Below are positions 37,389 to 46,055 of a stretch of 64,000 nucleotides of DNA, piece after piece. The DNA is from CBDFGN01 sp965247065 (GTDB taxonomy: Bacteria; Bacteroidota; Bacteroidia; Cytophagales; Cyclobacteriaceae). Positions within the stretch are counted from its first letter, which is position 1; each line of letters starts with the position of its first letter. The DNA is taken from positions 3,844,001 to 3,908,000 of the forward strand of contig CBDFGN010000006.1 of the NCBI GenBank assembly GCA_965247065.1. Reading direction: 5' to 3'. A program made the translations under genes and the position numbers. The notes under the pieces are model-generated. The model was given only the letters and a program-made list of their open reading frames with translations. It ran no database searches and was not told the origin of the DNA.

Positions 37389-37808
37389 TTATGTGGAACG
37401 TTGGAGATATGATTGCAAAATGATCGCAGCGCTTACTTTGTCAATGATGCCTTTCTCCCTTCTCTTTTTCTTCTTTACCCCTCCTTGGATCAATGCGTCC
37501 AGTGCCATTTTGGAGGTAAAACGTTCGTCATGCAAATGTATCTTCTTTTGGGGAAATTTTTCCGTCAGTATTTTGACAAATTTGCGGACTCCTTGAGTGC
37601 TGTCCGTATCATTACCATCAAGATTAGTAGGTAAGCCAACAACAAATCCTTCTACATCCTCTCGAACCAGGTAATCGTTCAAGAATCTAAATAGCCCGTC
37701 TATCTCATAGGTATCAAACGGGGAAGCAATAAGCTGGTCGGAGTCGGTCACCGCCAGACCAATTCTTTTGGAGCCGTAATCAATGCCAATCAAACGGCCC
37801 ATGCCCAA
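37389..37808 (-). CDS. ruvX: RuvX/YqgF putative pre-16S rRNA nuclease
   Basis: The 139-aa RNase H-fold protein has LIGIDYGSKRIGLAVTDSD (first Asp), FVVGLPTNLDGND with GLP-x-N, the HLHDERFTSKMA segment with Glu, and DKVSAAIILQSYL with the last Asp. The family processes the 5' end of 16S rRNA. A start at the second Met (37802, MGRLIG) is equally possible. It is followed directly by def on the same strand. Confidence 0.93.
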   Translation of the reverse strand: MGMGRLIGIDYGSKRIGLAVTDSDQLIASPFDTYEIDGLFRFLNDYLVREDVEGFVVGLPTNLDGNDTDSTQGVRKFVKILTEKFPQKKIHLHDERFTSKMALDALIQGGVKKKKRREKGIIDKVSAAIILQSYLQRST

Positions 37809-38215
37809 TGATCGATGACTATCGGATTAAGAAACTCCGTGACCTGACCTCCCAGGTTTACCAGAATGCTGTTTATATTCAGCCTTGATTCGTGACAAAC
37901 CGGGAGCTGGTTGTTAGCGTGATGCAGGCAGAATTCTATTTTCCAATGGTAGAGTATGGAGCCGTGCCATTGGCATCCACGTACCAGATCCGTTATGCTC
38001 TTTTCTCCTAAACTCACCATCAGAAGTATGGTCCAAATATAATCAATCTGTTAGGCGATGATCAACTCAAAAGGTAAGTTTAGGCCGATGTCAACAATTG
38101 AAAGGGTAATGTATGACTAACGCCCGGTAAAATGACCGTTAATAAAATGACTCTGGCATTATCTGGCCTTTTTCACAGAAAGGTGTATTTTTAGTAGTTA
38201 GCAATCATAAATTCC
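37809..38215. other. 407-bp intergenic region upstream of ruvX and the S41 protease gene
   Basis: This divergent region must hold the promoters of ruvX-def (minus) and the protease (plus). A 76-codon minus-strand frame (37790-38020) starting MVSLGEKSITDLVRGCQ overlaps the ruvX start by 19 bp. It resembles no family known to me and is left unannotated. No TAnnTTTG element could be fixed with confidence. Confidence 0.4.
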
Positions 38216-39856
38216 ATGAAAGAGCGAGATTTAGTGAAGGATCCAAGAAACTCTAGGTTTTATATTCGATTACCACTGCTATTGGCCGCCGCCATTGCCG
38301 GGGGTATTCTGATCGGGGCGACAATAGTTGATAATAAAACCACAACCAGCAGCGTGTTCAGCAGCGTCCTGAAATTCCGTGAGATATTAACCCACATTGA
38401 GAAGGATTATGTAGATCAAGTGGATACCGATGAATTGGTGGAAGGAGCCATTCGCGACATGCTTAAAAAACTGGATCCCCACACCATCTATATTCCGGCG
38501 GAAGACCGGGAGCTGACCAAATCAGAGCTCGAAGGAGGATTCGATGGGATTGGTATCGAATTCTCGATCATTAGAGACACCATCACCGTGGTAGCTCCGT
38601 TAAGTGGAGGGCCTTCTGAGAAATTGGGGCTGAAAACGGGGGACAAAATTATAGAAGTCGACAATGAGCCCGTCGCTGGGATCGGGATCAATAATCGCGG
38701 AGTCTTCAAGAGGCTAAGGGGGCCCAAAGGATCCGAGGTCAAGGTCGGGGTCAGGCGCCGAAACGTTCAGGAGGTTCTGGTATTCAATATTATCAGAGAC
38801 AAAATCCCTCAAAAATCGGTGGATGTAAGCTACATGGTCAATGATGAAATTGGCTATTTGAAGATAAGCAGGTTTGCCGCTACCACTTACGATGAGTTTA
38901 AGATCGAGATTGAGAAATTATCCGAGCAGGGAATGAAGAAGCTTATATTGGACCTTCAGGGAAATCCTGGGGGGTACATGGATCGCGCAGTGGACATTGC
39001 CGATGAGTTTCTATCAGAGGATAAATTAATTGTCTACACCAAGGGAAAAGAATCACGTTACGATTCAGAGGCCCGCGCACAGCGGACCGGAGTTTTTGAA
39101 AAGGGTCCGATTATCGTGCTCATCGATCAAGGCAGCGCTTCAGCTTCAGAAATCGTCTCTGGGGCCCTCCAGGATAATGACCGAGCGCTGATCGTCGGGC
39201 GCAGATCTTTCGGAAAAGGATTAGTTCAACGCCCCATAGTGCTGTCTGATGGATCCGAGTTGCGCCTGGTTATTTCCAGATATTACATTCCGAGCGGTCG
39301 GTCGGTCCAAAAACCATACGACGATGGTAGCGATTATGACCAGGAATTGTATGATCGCTATACTAATGGCGAACTTTTTAATGCGGACAGCGCATGGGTT
39401 AATGAGGACCTAACATTTAAGACCGCGAAAGGAAGGACCGTGTATGGAGGTGGCGGAGTAATGCCCGACATTTTTGTTCCTGTTGACACATCAAAGAATT
39501 CCAGGTACCTAAGTACGCTGTTTACCAGCAATGCGATCGGCGAGTTCACCCTTGGCTATTACGAGGAGAATCGTAGAAAGCTCGAAGAGTTGGATTATCA
39601 GGACTTCAAAAGAGATTTTGTGGTTACAGATGAAATGTTAGAGGCCTTAATCCAAACCGGTGCAGAGGTCGATGTGCCCTTCGATGAGGTTCAATTCGAA
39701 CACTCCAAGGATCTGTTGCGAACTCATTTAAAGGCCCAAATCGCCCGCCGTGTTTGGGATAATCCGGGTTTCTATCCAATATTCAATCAATCGAATGAAG
39801 TGTTTTTGCAAGCCCTGGAACTATTTGACGAGGCCGAAGCTTTAGCACAGAAATAG
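38216..39856 (+). CDS. S41-family C-terminal processing peptidase (CtpA/Prc-like)
   Basis: The 546-aa protein has an N-terminal membrane anchor (LPLLLAAAIAGGILIGATI), a PDZ domain (GGFDGIGIEFSIIRDTI to GLKTGDKIIEVDNEPV), then the S41 catalytic core with DLQGNPGGYMDRAVDIAD, the nucleophile Ser in IDQGSASASEIVSGAL and the general-base Lys in RRSFGKGLVQ. It cleaves C-terminal tails of envelope proteins in the periplasm. The C-terminal 100 residues after the catalytic core are usual for Bacteroidota members. The hmgA remnant follows after one base. Confidence 0.93.
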   Translation: MKERDLVKDPRNSRFYIRLPLLLAAAIAGGILIGATIVDNKTTTSSVFSSVLKFREILTHIEKDYVDQVDTDELVEGAIRDMLKKLDPHTIYIPAEDRELTKSELEGGFDGIGIEFSIIRDTITVVAPLSGGPSEKLGLKTGDKIIEVDNEPVAGIGINNRGVFKRLRGPKGSEVKVGVRRRNVQEVLVFNIIRDKIPQKSVDVSYMVNDEIGYLKISRFAATTYDEFKIEIEKLSEQGMKKLILDLQGNPGGYMDRAVDIADEFLSEDKLIVYTKGKESRYDSEARAQRTGVFEKGPIIVLIDQGSASASEIVSGALQDNDRALIVGRRSFGKGLVQRPIVLSDGSELRLVISRYYIPSGRSVQKPYDDGSDYDQELYDRYTNGELFNADSAWVNEDLTFKTAKGRTVYGGGGVMPDIFVPVDTSKNSRYLSTLFTSNAIGEFTLGYYEENRRKLEELDYQDFKRDFVVTDEMLEALIQTGAEVDVPFDEVQFEHSKDLLRTHLKAQIARRVWDNPGFYPIFNQSNEVFLQALELFDEAEALAQK

Positions 39857-39857
39857 A

Positions 39858-40411
39858 ATGCCGTTCTATCACCGTTTAGGCAAGGTACCTCCCAAAAGGC
39901 ACACCCAATTCAGAAAAGAAGACGGTACCCTTTACTCTGAAGAGCTAGTTGGGTCAAAGGGCTTTTCCGGAATTTACTCATTGCTGTACCATCTAAATGC
40001 GCCGACTCGGGTAAAGAGCTTGGGAGAATCCAAGGTCTATGAGGCTACCCTGGCGTCCATCAGACCTTCCAAGCTCCTAACTATGTAATATGCTCGTTTG
40101 TACCCAGATTGTTCGATTATCACCCTCAAGCCGTTCCAGCTCCTTACAATCATTCCAACATTGATTCGGATGAAGTTCTTTATTACGTGGATGGTAATTT
40201 TATGAGTCGGAAGGGAATTGATAAGGGCTCATTCACATTGCATCCTGGGGGAATTCCTCACGGCCCTCACCCTGGAACTGTGGAGAAAAGCATTGGAGCC
40301 AAAGAAACGAAGGAGCTGGCTGTTATGATTGACACATTCAAGCCGCTGCGCTTAACTATGGAGGCACTCCAGTATGTCGATGAGGCATACCCGATGAGCT
40401 GGACCCAATAA
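39858..40411 (+). pseudogene. hmgA: homogentisate 1,2-dioxygenase with large internal deletion and frameshift
   Basis: The first frame encodes the N-terminus, PFYHRLGKVPPKRHTQFRK followed by LYSEELVGSKGFSGIYSLLYH, and ends at 40088. A second frame, open from 40043, reads PGVHQTFQAPNYVICSFVP and then RLFDYHPQAVPAPYNHSNIDS to PHGPHPGTVEKS and PMSWTQ with TAA at 40409. Full-length enzymes have about 385 aa, while the two pieces cover only about 180, so roughly 190 central residues are missing, with the junction at about 40020-40055. The C-terminal metal ligands (NHSNIDSDE and PHGPHP) survive. The gene once opened the homogentisate ring in tyrosine breakdown, but it cannot make an active enzyme now. 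Confidence 0.87.
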
Positions 40412-40950
40412 TGGTTCACGTAAGGCCAATAACCTGGCTCTTTCTAATGAGCTGTACAACCGCGTTGCCGCAACTGGCCCTTACCCAGTCTACTCAGTTT
40501 TATATGAGAGTGGAAGTGGATACGTCCCAAATGAGAGGGGACCCAAAGATCATAAACGCAATCCGCTCCGGGGGTGGAGTCATTATCCCTTCCAACCCTA
40601 TCAATATCCCACTGAACGAATACCAGAGGGCCACATTCCGCAAGGATCGAAATGAGACCTACCTATCAGCTGTCAACATGATGAACCAAGTTACCCTGAA
40701 ATTCAAGGGCTCTGAGGCTGGAGAATTTGTGCTGCCTGAGAGTCCGGCCAACATTCCAAAAGTCAGGGTTTTCTTAGCGGACATCCACCCTATTTTGGAC
40801 GGAGATCTGACTTCGGGCAGAATTGTGGTAGAAGATTACGTGCCGGGAGAATTCATAAAGGGGGAATTCACCGGCCAGGAGAAAGTTGCAGGACAAGAGT
40901 TATATTTCGCGGTCAGGGGAGAATTCCGATTGCCTTCTGCTGTGAAATGA
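40411..40950 (+). CDS. secreted protein of unknown function
   Basis: The ATG at 40411 overlaps the last base of the hmgA stop. The 179-aa product has a cleavable signal peptide (PITWLFLMSCTTALPQLALTQS) and a mature part rich in beta strands (FYMRVEVDTSQ, VTLKFKGSEAGEFVL, IPKVRVFLADIHP, GEFIKGEFTGQEK). I do not recognise the family. A periplasmic or exported role is inferred only from the signal. It may be co-transcribed with the protease gene and the broken hmgA. Confidence 0.6.
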   Translation: MVHVRPITWLFLMSCTTALPQLALTQSTQFYMRVEVDTSQMRGDPKIINAIRSGGGVIIPSNPINIPLNEYQRATFRKDRNETYLSAVNMMNQVTLKFKGSEAGEFVLPESPANIPKVRVFLADIHPILDGDLTSGRIVVEDYVPGEFIKGEFTGQEKVAGQELYFAVRGEFRLPSAVK

Positions 40951-41072
40951 ATCAAAAGCGATACGTTTTGGGCCATGGGCAAAAACCAAAACGCATTCAG
41001 GCCTTGACGCCGATTTCTTGAAATAGTGGTAAATTGTAAAGCCAAGGCTGGTAGTTATACAATTGGCAGATT

Positions 41073-41645
41073 TTGATTGAGTCCTACAGCGTTCCCGAAC
41101 CGTTCATATTCAATAGCCTGAAGCACCATCTGGGCTATATCCAGCATTTCATCAAGGATCCTAAGGATTCTGGAAGAGGCCCTAATCAGCTGAGGTTAGA
41201 ACTTAATATGATCGGGCATTCCAGGATTGATCTCTACACCGGGCAGATCCCACCAAGACAAATTGCGGACCATTTTCGAAAGCAGTTAAAAAAGAACAAC
41301 CATTCAACTCCTAGCAGTTATAATGAATGGATACTTACGTCACATAAAAAATACCAGATTTTAGCACTTTCCGATGGATCTCGATGGACTTTTCGAATGG
41401 GTCAGAAATCGAACCGCCACGTTCACCTCCATCCGGCTCGTTATTCCCCTTACGTTTCAAGCGTCCAGGCCTTGCCGCTGAAAACGGCGATTGCGGTACT
41501 TATTAGCAATTATGAGTCAGCCGCCTCTGAATTAGAGCTGTCTCTGGTCAATAAGGTGCGCGCCGAAATCCTGGGCGTATCCCCCTTGAAATCTCTCAAG
41601 CATGATGCAGGGTTGAGCAAAATTATCGGCCAAATCCTGGGCTGA
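41073..41645 (+). CDS. conserved-looking protein of unknown function
   Basis: The 190-aa frame starts at TTG 41073; no ATG or GTG is better placed. The product reads EPFIFNSLKHHLGYIQHFIK, LRLELNMIGHSRIDLYTGQI, WILTSHKKYQILALSDGSRWTF and HVHLHPARYSPYV with several conserved-looking His and Arg residues, then a helical C-terminus. There is no signal peptide or membrane segment. I do not recognise a characterised family. It is not obviously linked to the neighbours. Confidence 0.6.
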   Translation: MIESYSVPEPFIFNSLKHHLGYIQHFIKDPKDSGRGPNQLRLELNMIGHSRIDLYTGQIPPRQIADHFRKQLKKNNHSTPSSYNEWILTSHKKYQILALSDGSRWTFRMGQKSNRHVHLHPARYSPYVSSVQALPLKTAIAVLISNYESAASELELSLVNKVRAEILGVSPLKSLKHDAGLSKIIGQILG

Positions 41646-41768
41646 CCTGTGTCTCGATTAGGGTAACGCGTGAGTTCGGTCCCCAATCGCAGGGTAAAGC
41701 GCCGAAAGACGTGCACCACATTTTGACATGGATGCCGGGTTCTTACCCGTCATGGTCCGCAGGTTTTA

Positions 41769-42623
41769 TTACCCTTCCAACGGTTTGGAATGCTTCCATC
41801 GCCGGTGAGACCAGAGCCATTGGTGGGGGGCCTTACTGATCACTTTCTCAGCCAGCCCGACGTAAGAGTTCAATATGGCATGTCCATCTTCCTCATGGGG
41901 TGGCTCTGAAATTTTTTCGATCCTCACGTCATAGTGGCCTCGTTGAGTCCTCCGGGAGGACACAAAGAAAACCGGACAGTTCATAATCCTGGGCAGTTCC
42001 TCAATACCTGGAAGGAAGGCCGTTTCCTGATTGAGGAACCTTGTCCAATGGTTATTGGTTGATGGCGGGGGTGTTTGATCCGCAAACAAAACATATGCTC
42101 TGTTTTTGGAACCGTCCCTCATAGCCCTAACCAAAGCCCTGAATGATGGCAAGGGTTCACCGCCAAATCTGCTCCTGGTGGTCAACATTAACCTATCAAC
42201 CCCCTTGTTGGTTAAGCGGAGATACAATGGAGCAATTGGAAAAGTAAGTTGAGTGCAGCAAGCCAGGTTCATCCATTCCCAATTTCCCAGGTGTACGGTC
42301 AAAACCACTACCGCCGGGAATCGTCGGACACAGTCTTCAAGGATTTCGGAATTAGAGATGAAAACTCTTTTGTCCAAAGCGGCTGATGGTATGGTGATGG
42401 CTTTGATTGTTTCCACGATGAGGTCCGCGAGATGGGCATAAAAATCTTTAGTTATTTGATTTATTTCAACCTCAGACTTATCGGGAAAGGAGTTTCGCAG
42501 GTTTTCAACTACCACCTGCCGGCGGTACTTGAACAGGCTCCCTGCCGCCCAAGCCAACACATCGGAAATGAGGTAAAGAAAACCCAGAGGCAGTCGTGAG
42601 AGAGCCTTTAGTATAAGGATCAT
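41769..42623 (-). CDS. lipid A biosynthesis-type lysophospholipid acyltransferase (LpxL/HtrB-like)
   Basis: The 284-aa protein has an N-terminal membrane helix and the catalytic acyltransferase motif VVVLTVHLGNWEWMN (H-x4-E in the LpxL form), PLYLRLTNKGVDRLML with conserved Arg, and VLFADQTPPPSTN. The C-terminus HQWLWSHRRWKHSK is typical of the family (W-x-H-x-R-x-K). It adds secondary acyl chains to lipid A at the inner membrane. It lies 15 bp downstream of acs on the same strand. Confidence 0.9.
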   Translation of the reverse strand: MILILKALSRLPLGFLYLISDVLAWAAGSLFKYRRQVVVENLRNSFPDKSEVEINQITKDFYAHLADLIVETIKAITIPSAALDKRVFISNSEILEDCVRRFPAVVVLTVHLGNWEWMNLACCTQLTFPIAPLYLRLTNKGVDRLMLTTRSRFGGEPLPSFRALVRAMRDGSKNRAYVLFADQTPPPSTNNHWTRFLNQETAFLPGIEELPRIMNCPVFFVSSRRTQRGHYDVRIEKISEPPHEEDGHAILNSYVGLAEKVISKAPHQWLWSHRRWKHSKPLEG

Positions 42624-42638
42624 AGCATCCCCTCAGGG

Positions 42639-44540
42639 TTAATTCAACGCTCCTTCTTTAATATCCTGCACAACCTTGGGGTCCAATAAAGTTGAAGTAT
42701 CCCCCAAATTTGAGGTGTCCCCTTCGGCAATTTTCCTTAGAATACGCCTCATAATCTTGCCGGAACGAGTTTTGGGCAAGCCACCCACAAATTGGATTCT
42801 ATCGGGCTTGGCTATCGGGCCAATTGTCTTGGTTACCTGTTCAAGGATCCTGCTCCTCAGGGAATCCTCATCATCTGGTTGCTCGTAACAAATCACAAAC
42901 GCGTATATGGCGTTGCCCTTGATATCGTGAGAATACCCAACTACTGCAGTTTCGACTACTTCTGGCAACTCGTCGATCATGTCCTCAATCTCCGCTGTTC
43001 CCAGATTATGACCTGACACAATGATCACATCGTCAACCCGGCCAGTAATGCGATAATATCCGTCATCATCCTTTTTGCAGCCGTCGCCAGTAAAATAATG
43101 GCCGGGGAAGGCATTGAAATAGGTGTCCTTATATCTCTGATGATCACCGTATATGGTTCTTGCAATGGATGGCCAGGGAAACTTCATACACAATCGACCT
43201 TGAATTCCGTTCCCATGCAATTCCTGGCCATTCTCATCCATGATGGCCGGCTGAATGCCAGGCATCGGAAAAGTGGCACAAGTTGGTTTCAACGGAGTGA
43301 TCCCGGCCAACGGGGAGATCAGAAAGCCTCCGTTTTCGGTTTGCCAGTAGGTATCGACTATCGGACATCTTTCCTCACCGACATTTTTGTGATACCAGTT
43401 CCAGGCATCTTCATTGATTGGCTCACCTACCGTTCCCAAAACCCGCAGCGAGGACCGGTTGTGACGGGTAACATAGTGCACATCCGCCTGGGCCAGGGCC
43501 CTGATGGCCGTAGGGGCCGTGTAGAATATATTTACCTTGAGCTTTTCGACAACCTGCCAAAATCTTCCGGGATCAGGATAGGTTGGAACTCCCTCAAACA
43601 TGACGGTTGTAGCTCCGGCTGCCAACGGGCCGTAGACAATATAGGAGTGTCCGGTAATCCATCCCACATCTGCGGTGCACCAATAAATTTCTCTATCCCG
43701 GTATTGAAAGGCATTGAGGAAGGTATAAGTGGTATAAACCATGTAGCCGCCGCAGGTATGCACCATCCCCTTCGGTTTGCCGGTGGAGCCTGACGTGTAT
43801 AATATAAATAACAGATCCTCAGAGTCCATAATCTCGGGGTCGCATTGGTCAGCAACCTTCGCTAGTTCGTCGTGCCACCAAACGTCCCTTCCCAATACCA
43901 TGTTCACCTCCTCGCCAGTCCGTTCAAGGATAATGGCTCTTTCAATGGATGGACATTGCTCCAAAGCTGAGTCTACGATCTCCTTTAGGCCGATCGTTTT
44001 GTCCCCACGGTAAGAACCGTCCGAGGTCAGGACAATTCTGCATTCAGAGTCATTTATGCGATCGGCTAAGGAAGATGAAGAAAATCCGGCGAACACCACC
44101 GAATGAACTGCTCCAATTCGAGCACAGGCCAACACGGCAATTGCCAACTCCGGCACCATGGGCATGTATACGCAGACTCTATCTCCTTTTTGAACTCTGT
44201 TGTTCTTTAGCACATTGGCAAACTGGCAAACTCCTTTATGAAGTTCCCGGTATGTAATACTCATGCTGCCTTCTGTAGGGTCGTTGGGCTCCCAAATTAT
44301 AGCCGGCTGATCCCCCCGGGGTTCCAAATGTCGATCGAGACAGTTTTCGGAAATGTTGAGTTTGGCATTTAAGAACCATTTGATTTCAGGCTTGTCAAAA
44401 TCCCACTCCAAAACCTTATCCCACTTTTCAAACCACGTGAAATTCTCCGCAATTCTTGCCCAGAATTCTTGCGGGTTATCGACGCTTTTGGCGTAAACAG
44501 ATTTGTACTCTTCGAAGGTACTTATAGTCTGATCATCCAT
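42639..44540 (-). CDS. acs: acetyl-CoA synthetase
   Basis: The 633-aa AMP-forming ligase has the Acs-specific N-terminus (FWARIAENFTWFEKWDKVL), the P-loop LFILYTSGSTGKPKGMVHT, WWTAD-like WCTADVGWITGHSYI, the A5 motif DTYWQTENGGFLISP, GDGCKKDDDGYYRITGRVDDVI and the acylation-target lysine in TRSGKIMRRIL. It converts acetate, ATP and CoA to acetyl-CoA. Length and motifs are standard. It is divergent from trkA with a 174-bp gap. Confidence 0.95.
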   Translation of the reverse strand: MDDQTISTFEEYKSVYAKSVDNPQEFWARIAENFTWFEKWDKVLEWDFDKPEIKWFLNAKLNISENCLDRHLEPRGDQPAIIWEPNDPTEGSMSITYRELHKGVCQFANVLKNNRVQKGDRVCVYMPMVPELAIAVLACARIGAVHSVVFAGFSSSSLADRINDSECRIVLTSDGSYRGDKTIGLKEIVDSALEQCPSIERAIILERTGEEVNMVLGRDVWWHDELAKVADQCDPEIMDSEDLLFILYTSGSTGKPKGMVHTCGGYMVYTTYTFLNAFQYRDREIYWCTADVGWITGHSYIVYGPLAAGATTVMFEGVPTYPDPGRFWQVVEKLKVNIFYTAPTAIRALAQADVHYVTRHNRSSLRVLGTVGEPINEDAWNWYHKNVGEERCPIVDTYWQTENGGFLISPLAGITPLKPTCATFPMPGIQPAIMDENGQELHGNGIQGRLCMKFPWPSIARTIYGDHQRYKDTYFNAFPGHYFTGDGCKKDDDGYYRITGRVDDVIIVSGHNLGTAEIEDMIDELPEVVETAVVGYSHDIKGNAIYAFVICYEQPDDEDSLRSRILEQVTKTIGPIAKPDRIQFVGGLPKTRSGKIMRRILRKIAEGDTSNLGDTSTLLDPKVVQDIKEGALN

Positions 44541-44672
44541 ACTCCCCGGGATTCTGATTTACAAAGAAATGAGATCAAATTGATCCTCATAGAGGGCTCT
44601 ATTAGCAGTTATCTCTAAACTCAAAAGTAATGATAAGGCCAAAATTGACCAAACACCAAAAAAGAATTTGGT

Positions 44673-44680
44673 TATATTTG
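44673..44680 (+). promoter_or_regulatory. Bacteroidota -7 element upstream of trkA
   Basis: TATATTTG matches the TAnnTTTG -7 consensus of Bacteroidota and lies 34 bp before the trkA ATG. No TTG is at the ideal 19-21 bp spacing; the nearest TTG is 25 bp upstream. Confidence 0.5.
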
Positions 44681-44714
44681 CCATTCTTTATGGCCCAATC
44701 TAACGGGTGAAAGA

Positions 44715-46055
44715 ATGAGGATAGTTATAGCCGGTGCTGGAGACGTCGGGTTTCATGTTACCAAGCTATTATCGTACGAAAACCAGGATATCGGAGTAAT
44801 TGATACCGATCAGGAAAAGCTGGCTTACGTCTCCAATCATCTCGATGTAGCAACGGTGCAGGGGTCCTCCACCTCACATGCCGTGCTCACTGAAGCGAAG
44901 GTATCCAAAGCCGACTTGCTGATTGCGGTTACTTCCTCAGAAGAGATCAATCTTACAACCTGCATACTGGCCAAATACCTGGGCGCCAAGCGAACAATTG
45001 CAAGGATTAGCAATGTAGAATTTCTCCTGAAAAGGGATCGTCTCGACCTGAGGAAACTTGGGATTGACGAGATAATCCTGCCGGCTTCCCTGGCGGCCCG
45101 GGAAATTAAGAGATTGTTGAAACAAACGGCCCTTACGGATACTTTCGAGTTCGACAACGGGCTTCTCACCTTGGTCGGTGTGAATATTAACGGGCAAAGT
45201 CCGCTTATTGGGAAAAGCATGAAGGAATTTACCAAGGCGAGTTACCAGCAGGATAACTGGGCAGTAGCCATTCTTAGGAATAATCAGACCATAATTCCTC
45301 ATGGGGATACAACCTTCGAGAGAAACGATCACGCTTATTTCATTTCGCAACCTCAAGGGGTGAATAGCGTTCTCAAACTCTCGGGAAACAGGAAAGTAGA
45401 AATAAAGAATATCATGATAATGGGTGGCAGCGATGTTGGTTACAACGCTGCCCGTAGACTTAGCAAGATTTATAAGGTAAAGTTGGTGGAAAAGGATCGC
45501 GATCGTTGTCTGGAACTGGCTGAAATATTACCTGATACCTTGATAATCAATGGAGACGGGCGCGATGTTGATCTTTTGAAAGAGGAAGGGATAACTGATA
45601 TGGACGCCTTCCTTTCATTAACCAGCAACTCGGATACCAACATCATTTCCAGCCTCGTCGCAAAGAATCATGGGGTCAGTAAAACCATTTCGCTGGTTGA
45701 GAACATTGACTACATTCACCTGTCGCAAAACATCGGAGTAGACACGCTCATTAACAAAAAGCTGATTGCGGCAAATTTCATATTCCGCTACATTCGTCGG
45801 GGCCAGGTAGTATCGTTAACCAGTATTCACGGCGTAGATGCCGAAGTACTCGAATTCGAGGTGCAGGAGAACTCTAAAATCACCAAGAAAATTCTTGGAG
45901 AGATAAATTTCCCTTCAAACGCTGTTGTCGGTGGAGTGATACGAAACGGAGCCCCGTTTACCGCTATGGGTGATTTTGAATTTGAACCGAAGGACCGCGT
46001 GGTCGTGCTCTCTAGACCGGATTGTATCCATTCGGTCGAAGCCTTTTTCAAGTAA
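44715..46055 (+). CDS. trkA: Trk potassium uptake regulatory protein TrkA
   Basis: The 446-aa protein has two RCK units, each with a Rossmann NAD-binding start (MRIVIAGAGDVGFHVTKLL and IMIMGGSDVGYNAARRLS) and a TrkA_C domain (LTLVGVNINGQSPLIGKSMKE; EFEVQENSKITKKILGEI). It gates the TrkH channel in response to nucleotides on the cytoplasmic side. trkH follows with no intervening base, so the two form an operon. Confidence 0.95.
   Translation: MRIVIAGAGDVGFHVTKLLSYENQDIGVIDTDQEKLAYVSNHLDVATVQGSSTSHAVLTEAKVSKADLLIAVTSSEEINLTTCILAKYLGAKRTIARISNVEFLLKRDRLDLRKLGIDEIILPASLAAREIKRLLKQTALTDTFEFDNGLLTLVGVNINGQSPLIGKSMKEFTKASYQQDNWAVAILRNNQTIIPHGDTTFERNDHAYFISQPQGVNSVLKLSGNRKVEIKNIMIMGGSDVGYNAARRLSKIYKVKLVEKDRDRCLELAEILPDTLIINGDGRDVDLLKEEGITDMDAFLSLTSNSDTNIISSLVAKNHGVSKTISLVENIDYIHLSQNIGVDTLINKKLIAANFIFRYIRRGQVVSLTSIHGVDAEVLEFEVQENSKITKKILGEINFPSNAVVGGVIRNGAPFTAMGDFEFEPKDRVVVLSRPDCIHSVEAFFK

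Noticed and set aside
37790..38020. 76-codon minus-strand frame upstream of ruvX (MVSLGEKSITDLVRGCQ)
   Set aside because: It overlaps the ruvX start, resembles no known family and has unusual composition; it cannot be supported as a gene.
43098..43793. 231-codon plus-strand open frame
   Set aside because: Antisense shadow of acs, which has every family motif.
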